From CAIMMJ01 sp037131955 (lineage in GTDB: Bacteria > Bacteroidota > Bacteroidia > UBA4408): DNA of 26,693 nucleotides. Under the pieces are notes generated by a model. The model saw only the letters and a list, made by a program, of their open reading frames with translations, had not been told where the DNA came from and did no database searches. The stretch is taken from assembly GCA_037131955.1 (NCBI GenBank), contig JBAXQC010000039.1, positions 1 to 26,693 of the forward strand. Direction: 5' to 3'. Of the stretch, positions 1 to 6,999 are shown piece by piece (position 1 is the first letter of the stretch; each line of letters opens with the position of its first letter). Made by a program: the position numbers and the translations under genes.

Positions 1-449
1 TCTCTACTTTTTGAATCAATAAAAATTGTAACAGGACCATCATTTTCTAAATTGATTTTCATATCGGCTGCAAAAATTCCACACTTTAAATTTACTCCAA
101 TTTGAGATTTTAATGCTTCAACAAAATTATTGTAAAGCTCTTTGGCTTTTTCTGGTTTTGCTGCTTTTATGAAAGACGGCCTATTCCCTTTTTTTGTTGA
201 TGCATGCAATGTAAACTGGCTCACAAACAGAATTTCATAATTTAAATCTTTAATAGAGAGATTCATCATTCCATTTTCATCCGGAAAAATTCTTAGGTTA
301 ATTAGTTTTTGAACCAGCCAAGCTATATCATCTGTATCATCAAATTCTTCTATGCCACATAAAACAAGAAGGCCATTTTTTATAGAAGAATACACCGAAT
401 TGTCCACGCTAACAGAAGCATGATTCACACGCTGTATAAGCAACCTCAT
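1..449 (-). CDS. dtd: D-aminoacyl-tRNA deacylase (DTD), 3' end cut by window edge
   Basis: Hydrolyses D-amino acids (and glycine) wrongly attached to tRNA, a cytoplasmic proofreading step in translation. Translating the minus strand from the ATG at 449 gives MRLLIQRVNHASVSVDN, the typical DTD start. The two family signatures are present: SQFTL at residues 77-81 and the cross-subunit GPVT at about 138-141. 149 codons lie inside the window and the family is about 145-150 residues long, so only the last residue or two and the stop are missing. It starts 5 bases after the stop of the LON-domain gene and is probably the last or a late gene of the DUF2452-LON-dtd transcript. The identification is secure from the two motifs and the length. 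Confidence 0.95.
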   Translation of the reverse strand, partial: MRLLIQRVNHASVSVDNSVYSSIKNGLLVLCGIEEFDDTDDIAWLVQKLINLRIFPDENGMMNLSIKDLNYEILFVSQFTLHASTKKGNRPSFIKAAKPEKAKELYNNFVEALKSQIGVNLKCGIFAADMKINLENDGPVTIFIDSKSR

Positions 450-454
450 CTTTA

Positions 455-1051
455 TTAATTTAAGAAAAATCTATTTTCTAATTCCTTTTCTTTTTTACTA
501 ATTTCGGTGGCAATGTTCATGTAGTTTATTAAAAAACTTTTCATTTGCACTGAAGAACTAATGCATAAAAACTTATATTTTTCTTCTTGGCTTTGAATTA
601 CATTCTCTGCTATTTGACTGTAAGATAGTAAATGTGAATCTTGAAAATTTTCTTCTTCGTCTTCTAAAAAACTTTTGAGGAATTTGACAAAAATTCTGTT
701 GGTCTCAACATCTTTTTTGTCTCCCGGAAAATTAACGAATTCCACAGTTCCGCCGCTGTATAATTTTTCGGGCAATGGATTTCTGTAATCAATAATTTTA
801 AAAACTCTGTTACCTTTAATTTCTATATCCATTTCTCCATTGTTTGCAGTTGAAATTACTTTTGTAACAATAACTTCAATTCCTAAATCAGAAAATTTTG
901 CACCGTGCACAAATGGAATACCAAATGAAGACAAATCGTTTTGACAATCGTTTATGAGTTGTTTATATCGAGGTTCAAAAATATGGAGGTTTGCAGTTTC
1001 TCCGGGAAAAACCACAATGCCTAATGGGAAATATGGTAACAATTGATTCAT
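455..1051 (-). CDS. LON peptidase substrate-binding-domain protein
   Basis: A 198-residue protein consisting essentially of the N-terminal (substrate-binding) domain of Lon protease, without ATPase or protease parts. The hallmark is at the start: LPYFPLGIVVFPGE followed by LHIFEPRYKQLI (about residues 5-32), where family members usually have PLFPL..VLFPG..LPLHIFEPRY. Stand-alone copies are common in bacteria; the role is not established and is thought to involve binding of unfolded proteins. Its ATG directly abuts the TAA of the upstream DUF2452 gene (TAAATG), so translational coupling is likely, and dtd follows after 5 bases. Transcription probably comes from the promoter at 1508-1540. No signal peptide or membrane segment is visible, so it should be cytoplasmic. 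Confidence 0.88.
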   Translation of the reverse strand: MNQLLPYFPLGIVVFPGETANLHIFEPRYKQLINDCQNDLSSFGIPFVHGAKFSDLGIEVIVTKVISTANNGEMDIEIKGNRVFKIIDYRNPLPEKLYSGGTVEFVNFPGDKKDVETNRIFVKFLKSFLEDEEENFQDSHLLSYSQIAENVIQSQEEKYKFLCISSSVQMKSFLINYMNIATEISKKEKELENRFFLN

Positions 1052-1486
1052 TTACAAATCTAATACTTCCCAAGTGTAATCTCCAAGCATTTTAACTTTT
1101 GCCAATGTTTCGGAATAAGGAAGGCTGTTGCCCCAGTCTTGGGGACTAAGCATGCTCAAAATATTATCTCCTTTGTTGTTTTTATACAAATAGTAGATGT
1201 GCCCAACCAAGGGCTCAAACTTATATTGTGCGTCATAAATCATTTCAGAAACCTCAATTCTCTTTTTTATGTTATTTGCTTGGTCCGCAATGAGCTTCAT
1301 TTGATCGTACAAATTTTTTAGCTGCAAGTTTGTTTGCTCTTGCATGGAAGTAAGTGCTTTTGATTTAATTTTCCCTCTGTCTTCGGGCTTTATCATTGCA
1401 CTTCCCACATGATGAGGAAATTCCATCAAACCAGGGTTTTCAGCTACTTTATCAATATTTATTGGATTGATGTAATCAGGGTTCAT
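1052..1486 (-). CDS. DUF2452 family protein
   Basis: A 144-residue cytoplasmic protein of unknown function. Its features match the Bacteroidota DUF2452 family as I know it: FPHHVGSAMIKPEDRG near the N-terminus, then a helical stretch with QTNLQLKNLYDQMKLIADQA and KKRIEVSEMIY, then FEPLVGHIYYLY and a C-terminal WEVLDL. The reading frame is open further upstream, to 1552, but those 22 codons would cover the promoter at 1508-1540 and look non-coding (MFLVFCNYRTTRLFLCL). The ATG at 1486 (MNPDYINPINIDK) is therefore preferred. It is the first gene of the DUF2452-LON-dtd run, and its stop abuts the next start. Nothing in it points to catalysis. Confidence 0.8.
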   Translation of the reverse strand: MNPDYINPINIDKVAENPGLMEFPHHVGSAMIKPEDRGKIKSKALTSMQEQTNLQLKNLYDQMKLIADQANNIKKRIEVSEMIYDAQYKFEPLVGHIYYLYKNNKGDNILSMLSPQDWGNSLPYSETLAKVKMLGDYTWEVLDL

Positions 1487-1507
1487 CTGTATTTTTTTTG
1501 ATAAACA

Positions 1508-1540
1508 CAAAAATAGCCTAGTTGTTCTGTAATTGCAAAA
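1508..1540 (-). promoter_or_regulatory. Bacteroidota-type promoter for the DUF2452-LON-dtd operon
   Basis: Read on the minus strand, TTTTG (1540-1536) is followed by 20 bases and then TATTTTTG (1515-1508). This is a full match to the Bacteroidota housekeeping consensus of TTTG near -33 and TAnnTTTG near -7. The -7 element lies 22 bases upstream of the ATG at 1486. The terminator at 1551-1585 sits immediately upstream, which fits a transcription boundary. Confidence 0.65.
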
Positions 1541-1550
1541 CACTAAAAAC

Positions 1551-1585
1551 AAAAAGAGAGGTAAAATTTACTTACCTCTCTTTTT
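1551..1585 (-). terminator. Intrinsic terminator, perfect 14-bp stem
   Basis: AAAAAGAGAGGTAA (1551-1564) pairs perfectly with TTACCTCTCTTTTT (1572-1585) around a 7-base loop. The T-rich arm gives a U-tract in either direction, so the element may work both ways. The natural user is the DUF4139 gene on the minus strand, whose stop is 10 bases upstream at 1595; it also insulates the next promoter (1508-1540). Confidence 0.75.
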
Positions 1586-1594
1586 AGAATTTAT

Positions 1595-3262
1595 TTAGAT
1601 AGCGCTAATTACCTTATTAATGGGAATTTTTATTTGATAAACTAACTTAATAGTTTTTGTTTCTTTAGGATTTAATTTAAGATTCCAAGTAACAAGCCCA
1701 TTGCTCTCGTTTAATTTTCCGTTTGACGATTGAATAAGTTTAACTTCTATGTCCTTGTCATTTGATTTTGGAATTTGATCCACTAAAGAATAATTTACTG
1801 CTGTATTTTTTGTGTTTCTAATCGAAAATTCAACAGCAGTTTCAATAATCTTTGCATCTAACAATATTTTTTCTTTTGTGGTACTTGGCAGCTTCTTTCT
1901 TTCGCAGATAATAGTTCTGTCTCTTCCTAAGTCAATGCTAAACGTATCATTTGTGTTGATGTTTGAAATAGTTGTATTGCCAACAAAAGAACCATCAAAA
2001 AATATTTTAGCTTCACCAGGAAGTAAATTCAAATCATCCCAATTTGCAATAGAGGCAGTAAGGAAAGCATCACTGTCTAATTTTGGAATGGTTACATATT
2101 TAAAATCTGTATTTAGGTTATTTTTTTTAATATTTACTGTGTGAATTTGATTGTTTGACTCTATGTTGTATTTGATAGGAATGTTATAATCAACTCTAGT
2201 CATTTGATTGGTTTGTGTATTATAATCGCTCAAGTAAATAGTTTTAGTTTCATCGTCTACTTCATTTAAAAAAGTTGATCCAGTTGCAACCGAGGACAAT
2301 AAATCTTCTGTTCTTGTTTTTGATAAAATTTCAATGTTTTTATTAATTGGTCTAAAACCCAAAATCATTGCTGTTAAATTTGGCTTAACATTGGAAATAC
2401 CGGGATTCCCTGTAGAAACAATAAGATTCACATTTTGCCAATTTAATCCTGTATTTTGAAAAATTTTGGCCAACTGAAAAAATTCAAGTTTGTTTTCGTT
2501 TCCATTCACTCTTACTTCGTATGCCGATGACCAACCTGCTTGAGCTACAAAATATGAAAACCCTAAGTTTCCTATTCCTGCATTTTCTGCACTTATAGTA
2601 ATAATTACTTGATAAATTGGTTGAAGATTATTTGTGGTTGCACCAACATTTACAAGGCTTTCCAGTGAATTGTATTCAGCCAGTTTTTGTTCTAAAAAAT
2701 CTTTCCTCTTGTTTACTTTGAATTCGTTCTTTTTCAATTTTAGCAATTCCAAGTTAATATTGTTCATCCTGTTTCTTAAATAATCTATGCCATCTTTTAA
2801 AATTGCCAATGAATCTTTTTTGTATTCTCCTTTCATCATTCGATTATTGGCAAGCATAGTTTTTTCGCTCAACAAAACATTCTTTTTATCGTTTATCTCT
2901 TCAAGGTCAAACAAAATAATAGATAAAGAGTCTTCTAGATTTTTTATTTGACTTGAATATTTTGGTGTAATTTTATTTGCAGGTATTTCTTTGGGATAAC
3001 TAATGTTATACTTAGTATCTAAAATAAAAAAATCACCTTTTGCCGCAGAAAAAATTGAATTTTGATTCAAAAATGGTGATACCCCTTCAAAGACATAATC
3101 AGTAACTCCTTTCGAAAAATTAATTTGTTGGTTGTAGCTTAATTGTGCACCACTTAAAAAAACGGTAGCTTTGTCTAGGCTGGCTTTAATTATTTTTGTT
3201 TCGGCACTAAGGTTTTTTGTAAAAACCAGAAAAATAAAAATTGAAAAAATTTGTGTTTTCAT
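1595..3262 (-). CDS. Exported DUF4139/DUF4140 (mucoidy-inhibitor-A-like) protein
   Basis: A 555-residue protein with a signal peptide (MKTQIFSIFIFLVFTKNLSA) and so a periplasmic or surface product. The first mature part, about residues 22-120 with KATVFLSGAQLSYNQQINFSKG, matches the DUF4140 N-terminal domain. A Lys/Glu-rich helical segment follows at about 105-200. The rest is the DUF4139 domain with the GWSSAYEVRVNG motif near residue 245, where relatives have W.P.YDLR. The family is annotated as mucoidy-inhibitor A-like from a fungal relative; its bacterial function is unknown. It is transcribed alone, divergently from the ECF sigma factor, and ends at the hairpin 1551-1585. No good TAnnTTTG promoter is visible upstream, which may mean a different sigma factor. 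Confidence 0.85.
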   Translation of the reverse strand: MKTQIFSIFIFLVFTKNLSAETKIIKASLDKATVFLSGAQLSYNQQINFSKGVTDYVFEGVSPFLNQNSIFSAAKGDFFILDTKYNISYPKEIPANKITPKYSSQIKNLEDSLSIILFDLEEINDKKNVLLSEKTMLANNRMMKGEYKKDSLAILKDGIDYLRNRMNNINLELLKLKKNEFKVNKRKDFLEQKLAEYNSLESLVNVGATTNNLQPIYQVIITISAENAGIGNLGFSYFVAQAGWSSAYEVRVNGNENKLEFFQLAKIFQNTGLNWQNVNLIVSTGNPGISNVKPNLTAMILGFRPINKNIEILSKTRTEDLLSSVATGSTFLNEVDDETKTIYLSDYNTQTNQMTRVDYNIPIKYNIESNNQIHTVNIKKNNLNTDFKYVTIPKLDSDAFLTASIANWDDLNLLPGEAKIFFDGSFVGNTTISNINTNDTFSIDLGRDRTIICERKKLPSTTKEKILLDAKIIETAVEFSIRNTKNTAVNYSLVDQIPKSNDKDIEVKLIQSSNGKLNESNGLVTWNLKLNPKETKTIKLVYQIKIPINKVISAI

Positions 3263-3330
3263 AATGTTATATTTTATTTATGTTTATAGGATAAATTGTT
3301 GAGGTATTTTCCATAACGAAGAAGATAATA

Positions 3331-3356
3331 TTTTACAAAAAAGAATGTAAAAATAT
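3331..3356. repeat. Inverted repeat in a divergent intergenic region
   Basis: TTTTAC (3331-3336) and GTAAAA (3347-3352) are inverted around a 10-base spacer; allowing one bulged A the pairing extends by three more bases. It lies in the 155-base gap between the DUF4139 gene and the ECF sigma gene. There is no adjoining U-tract, so it is not an obvious terminator. It could be an operator-like site, or chance in very AT-rich DNA. Confidence 0.25.
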
Positions 3357-3417
3357 GATTGTCAAAAAGTTAATTTATAATGTGATGTATTTAAAGCAGC
3401 GTAATTAGTTTATTAAG

Positions 3418-3954
3418 GTGCAAGAAGAGTTTGAAATACTTATAGAAAATTATAAAAAAGGAGACACTGTTTCCTTTGGAAAGTTCTTTGAGTTGAACAA
3501 AGTTTTTGTGCTTGGTATTTGTGCTAAATACTGCAAAGAAAAAGACACCGCAAGCGATTGGTGCATGGAGATTTTTGAGAAGCTTATGTCCGACATAAAG
3601 CGGTTTAAAATTGAAAATTACCGCAGTTGGCTTTATGTTTATTCTAAGAACTATTGCTTGATGGCACTTAAGAAAACGCCTGACACAAAAAAAATTGATG
3701 ATTTTATGGAAAACAGACTTTCTTTTCATCCTTATGAAAATGATGAAAGAGAAAATATGTTTGTTTCGCTTGAAACCAATTTAGAATTGTTAAACGATGA
3801 ACAAAAAGTATGTGTGAAATTATTTTATTTAGAAAAAAAATCCTACCAAGAAATTTCAACTCTACTTAAGTATGATTTAAACAAAGTAAAGAGTTTTATA
3901 CAAAATGGCAAAAGAAATCTTTTGATAAAAATGAAACAGGAAAATGAAGAATAG
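3418..3954 (+). CDS. ECF-type RNA polymerase sigma factor
   Basis: A 178-residue sigma-70 family protein with only regions 2 and 4, as in extracytoplasmic-function sigmas. Region 2 covers about residues 10-85 and includes WCMEIFEKLMSDI and the aromatic-rich YRSWLYVYSKNYCL, which corresponds to the promoter-melting segment. Region 4 covers about 122-172 with NDEQKVCVKLFYLEKKSYQEI and a helix-turn-helix ending near IQNGKRNLLIKM. The start is GTG at 3418; an in-frame TAG at 3406-3408 rules out a longer form with an ATG. Its last 11 bases overlap the anti-sigma gene, so the two are coupled. By analogy with other ECF pairs it is held inactive at the membrane by its neighbour. Targets cannot be read from this window. 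Confidence 0.9.
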   Translation: MQEEFEILIENYKKGDTVSFGKFFELNKVFVLGICAKYCKEKDTASDWCMEIFEKLMSDIKRFKIENYRSWLYVYSKNYCLMALKKTPDTKKIDDFMENRLSFHPYENDERENMFVSLETNLELLNDEQKVCVKLFYLEKKSYQEISTLLKYDLNKVKSFIQNGKRNLLIKMKQENEE

Positions 3955-5128
3955 TAAAGAAATATCTGAGTGTATTACAGATTTAGAATTTGAAAATTAC
4001 ATTAAGGATAATTTAGCGAATTCTGAAAAAAACAGAATAGAACAACATTGTTCGTTCTGCGAAATGTGTAATGATTCGCTTGAAGGCTTATTGATGCTTG
4101 AAAAGAATAAATTGTTCGAATCTCAAAAAGCAAAACTTATACTAGCAGAAGGGGGCAAAAAAATTAATATGTGGGTATACTTTTCTGCAGCCGCCTCCTT
4201 ATTTATTGTATTAGGCTTCTCCTTTTTATTCCTAAACAAATCCGAAAAAATAGAAATTTCCAGCAATGAAGTTAAATTAAAAGAAACAAATTCTTTAAAA
4301 ACAGAAGCATCAAAGTCTCCTATAAATAGCGAAAATAATGCTGAAAGTGTTGAGCAAACTATTAGTGAGGTAGAATCGAAGGTAGCACAAGAAAAATATA
4401 AGCAAGCTGAGGCAAACGAAATTGCAACGAATAAAACTATCACCGAAATTGCACTAAGAAAATCGGAAAAACGTGAGGAAGAAAGTTATGCTCCACCGCA
4501 ACCAACAAAAAATTTACAATTACCAAAAGAGGCATTGCCAGATATAAAAAATGCTGCAGTAGAGGATTTAGCTTCAACAGAAAACGCTGCTAATTTCGAA
4601 CAAAGTTTAGATGATGCAAAATCAACTTCTGTGGAGAATATAAAATCAAAAGGGGTCATTTTAACCGAAAGTAATAAGATCACATCAGATAATTTTCTCT
4701 CTAACAATAGTGCAAGTGGTGCAAGTCCTTCGGCCCCAACCTATACCTCACCTTCCACTTTTTCAGCAGTGGAAAGAGATAACACTAATTCCACTTTAAA
4801 TGAAATTCAAGTAGTTAGCACCAGCAAAAAAAGAATGCAAAAAACAGACAGCAGAATAAATGAAAGAGAAAGTGAGTTGTTAAAAATTAAAGCAGCAGAA
4901 AATTTTATTACACAAAAAAGTTATGACAAAGCCATTGGTCAATTAGAAAGAGTAATTAAAAACAAAAGCAATTCGGAATATTACAATAAGGCGCTTTGGC
5001 TTAAAGCAAATTGCTTAAAAAACTTAAACAAGCCCATTGAAGCAAATAAAATACTGAATGAACTTATTTCAAAAAACTCTTCTTATTCAAAAATTGCAAA
5101 AGACAGTTTAAACCAATGGAATAAATAA
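3944..5128 (+). CDS. Membrane anti-sigma factor with C-terminal TPR-like region
   Basis: The partner of the ECF sigma factor. The N-terminal cytoplasmic part carries an anti-sigma zinc motif, H35-x3-C39-x2-C42. One membrane helix follows at about residues 77-97. The outer part begins with about 180 residues of low-complexity, Lys/Glu/Ser/Asn-rich linker, then a short conserved-looking stretch LNEIQVVSTSKKR (285-297), then a helical region (about 305-394) with TPR features (ENFITQKSYDKAIGQLERVI, ALWLKANCLKNL, EANKILNELI). The layout, sigma-binding domain inside and sensor outside, is what is expected of an ECF regulator. The 11-base overlap with the sigma gene supports paired synthesis. The exact ligand or partner is unknown; the 285-297 stretch resembles the start of TonB-dependent receptor plugs. 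Confidence 0.82.
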   Translation: MKNSKEISECITDLEFENYIKDNLANSEKNRIEQHCSFCEMCNDSLEGLLMLEKNKLFESQKAKLILAEGGKKINMWVYFSAAASLFIVLGFSFLFLNKSEKIEISSNEVKLKETNSLKTEASKSPINSENNAESVEQTISEVESKVAQEKYKQAEANEIATNKTITEIALRKSEKREEESYAPPQPTKNLQLPKEALPDIKNAAVEDLASTENAANFEQSLDDAKSTSVENIKSKGVILTESNKITSDNFLSNNSASGASPSAPTYTSPSTFSAVERDNTNSTLNEIQVVSTSKKRMQKTDSRINERESELLKIKAAENFITQKSYDKAIGQLERVIKNKSNSEYYNKALWLKANCLKNLNKPIEANKILNELISKNSSYSKIAKDSLNQWNK

Positions 5129-5139
5129 AACTTATTTAT
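5121..5139. terminator. Possible bidirectional AT-rich hairpin between convergent genes
   Basis: ATAAATAA (5121-5128) pairs with TTATTTAT (5132-5139) across a three-base loop. The stem contains the TAA of the anti-sigma gene and, on the other strand, the TAA of the pseudouridine synthase gene. It has no G/C core and no long U-tract, so terminator function is uncertain. Confidence 0.3.
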
Positions 5140-6631
5140 CCAATCCGTAGAGCATAGAAACTTCAGCATTTGTCAAAAATCTCCATCTGCCCCGTGGTAA
5201 ATCTTTTTTTGTGAGTCCTGAAAAAACAACCCTATCTAATTTTACAACTCTGTATTCTAAAGATTCAAAAATTCTTCTTACAATTCTATTTTTTCCAGAA
5301 TGAATTACTACTCCTACTTCCTTTTTGGTCTTTGCGTTTTCTACATAACTTATCTCATCTACCTTTACAAAACCATCTTCTAACTCTATTCCTTGCTGAA
5401 CTGTAACCATGTCTTTTTTAGAAAATGGTTTATCTAATTCCACGTGATAAATTTTTTCTTTCTCGTATTTGGGATGAGTTAATCTCTTCGTCAACTCACC
5501 ATCGTTAGTTAATAACAACAAACCAGTTGTATTTCTATCTAACCTGCCAACGGGATAAACTCTTTCTTTGCAAGCACCGTGAATTAAATCTAAAATTGTT
5601 CTTCTCTTTTGCGGGTCATCCATGGTTGTGATGTAATCTTTTGGTTTGTTTAATAGCAAGTAAACCATTTTTTCTTTGCTCAACAATTGTCCACCATAAT
5701 GAATAATATCAGTAGGTTTTATTTTTAAACCAAGCTCAGTTACAATTTTAGAATTAACAGTAATTACTCCCGATTCAATGAGTTTATCAGCCTCTCTTCT
5801 ACTACATATTCCGGCATTGGAAATCACCTTGTTTAATCGTTCTAATCCATCATCACTTTTTTTATCAATTGAAGATTCTTTTGAGTATGACGTTTTTTTA
5901 TCTGAACCTGTTTTAACAAATTCTTTTCTTCTTTCAATTCCTTTGTAGCGTTTAACTTCTTCTTCCTCGCTGTAGGATTCTTTGTTCGAAGAACCGTATT
6001 TTTTTGTTGGCGCTTTGCTAAAAGCACTTTTACCTCTGTAACTACTTTTTGAAAAATCTTTTGATTCAGACTCTCTAAAAAATTTAGGTTTAGAATTGTC
6101 GTCTAAAGTTTTGGATTTATCTCCAAAAGATTTTCTAGTTCTTGGTCCTTCATCAGGTTTTGAATACGAATTTTTTCTTGGATAAATGGTTTTATTTCTT
6201 TCGTCTCCTTCATCTTTTGGTCTTTCCATATTCCTCCTTTCATAGGGCCTAGAAGAATTAGATTCTTTTGAGAATTTTGGTTTTAATTTATCAAAATCTC
6301 TTTTTTCAGTTTTATCAAACCTGCGATTGTCACCAGATTTTTGGAACGAAGGTTTAGAACCAAATCCGGTTTTAGATTTATCGTAAGTTCGTTTTTCTCC
6401 ACTAGAAAAGTTTGATTTTTCTACTTCTCTTTCTTTTGAAGCAACCCTTGTATAAGCGGCCTTAGCGCCTCCATAACTTCTTCCAGTGTTATCATCAGAT
6501 TTTTTTCTGTCTATAGAAGAATTAGAAGGTTTGCGGTTTGCATCTGTTTTTACAGGAATTCTGTTACGTTTACGTTTTTTTTCTTCTTCGTTATCGAAGA
6601 ACGGTAAGGAAGAGGATATTTTTTTTGCCAT
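5132..6631 (-). CDS. RluB/RsuA-type rRNA pseudouridine synthase with long basic N-terminal extension
   Basis: Isomerises a uridine in ribosomal RNA to pseudouridine. The C-terminal 238 residues are a normal family member: S4 RNA-binding domain (about 262-322, LNKVISNAGICSRREADKLI), then the catalytic domain with GRLDRNTTGLLLLTNDG, where D365 is the expected catalytic aspartate, and RIVRRIFESLEYRVVKLDRV. The first 261 residues are low-complexity, rich in Lys, Ser, Arg, Asp and aromatic residues (for example FGSKPSFQKSG, RKSFGDKSK) and predicted by eye to be disordered. Such extensions are common in Bacteroidota relatives and may bind RNA. It is the last gene of the minus-strand run, 5 bases after yraN, and ends 3 bases from the convergent anti-sigma gene. 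The RluB (23S) versus RsuA (16S) specificity is inferred only. Confidence 0.92.
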   Translation of the reverse strand: MAKKISSSLPFFDNEEEKKRKRNRIPVKTDANRKPSNSSIDRKKSDDNTGRSYGGAKAAYTRVASKEREVEKSNFSSGEKRTYDKSKTGFGSKPSFQKSGDNRRFDKTEKRDFDKLKPKFSKESNSSRPYERRNMERPKDEGDERNKTIYPRKNSYSKPDEGPRTRKSFGDKSKTLDDNSKPKFFRESESKDFSKSSYRGKSAFSKAPTKKYGSSNKESYSEEEEVKRYKGIERRKEFVKTGSDKKTSYSKESSIDKKSDDGLERLNKVISNAGICSRREADKLIESGVITVNSKIVTELGLKIKPTDIIHYGGQLLSKEKMVYLLLNKPKDYITTMDDPQKRRTILDLIHGACKERVYPVGRLDRNTTGLLLLTNDGELTKRLTHPKYEKEKIYHVELDKPFSKKDMVTVQQGIELEDGFVKVDEISYVENAKTKKEVGVVIHSGKNRIVRRIFESLEYRVVKLDRVVFSGLTKKDLPRGRWRFLTNAEVSMLYGLDK

Positions 6632-6636
6632 AATTT

Positions 6637-6996
6637 TTAGTGAGGAAAAAAAGCGTTTGGAATGTGATTTATATTAAAGGTTTTTTCTTTACTGATTATT
6701 GAGATGATATCGAACCGAACTTCATAGTTTAGATTCTCTTTGTTTAGGTAATCTTCTGCAGCAGAAAATAAAAGATGTTGTTTTTTTTCTGAAACAAATT
6801 CTTCGGGATTTCCAAAAGCAGCAGATGTTCTAGTTTTTACCTCCACAACAATTAGCACATTATTGTACAAAGCTAATATATCTATCTCTGCTTTCCCAAA
6901 AATTAAATTTATTCCTAAAATTTGATAGCCTAATTTTTTAAGGAATTCGCAGGCAGCCTGCTCTCCTTCTTTGCCAAGGTCATTGTGCTTTGCCAT
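6637..6996 (-). CDS. YraN family (UPF0102) nuclease-fold protein
   Basis: A 119-residue protein with the PD-(D/E)xK nuclease-like core of the YraN family: GKEGEQAACEFL near the N-terminus, AEIDI (E37, D39) and VVEVKTR (E52, K54), which would form the metal-binding catalytic set. Length matches the usual 110-130 residues. Biological function is unknown; a role in DNA or RNA processing is inferred from the fold. It sits 3 bases downstream of the radical SAM gene and 5 bases upstream of the pseudouridine synthase gene, so it is certainly co-transcribed with them. ATG at 6996 gives the conserved start MAKHNDLGKEGE. No signal peptide, so cytoplasmic. Confidence 0.9.
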   Translation of the reverse strand: MAKHNDLGKEGEQAACEFLKKLGYQILGINLIFGKAEIDILALYNNVLIVVEVKTRTSAAFGNPEEFVSEKKQHLLFSAAEDYLNKENLNYEVRFDIISIISKEKTFNINHIPNAFFPH

Positions 6997-6999
6997 AAC

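Noticed and set aside
1487..1552. Upstream extension of the DUF2452 gene
   Set aside because: The extra codons cover a perfect promoter (1508-1540) and part of the terminator arm, and the peptide is unlike the rest of the protein.
3331..3356. Inverted repeat as an intrinsic terminator
   Set aside because: There is no gene end upstream in either direction and no U-tract; it lies between two divergent starts.
3391..3729. 112-codon open frame antisense to the sigma factor gene
   Set aside because: It is the shadow of a well-supported sigma-70 protein, has no recognisable domain, and lacks upstream signals.
5842..6027. Lys-rich small open frame within the pseudouridine synthase gene
   Set aside because: It arises from the repetitive A-rich coding of the low-complexity extension in another frame.
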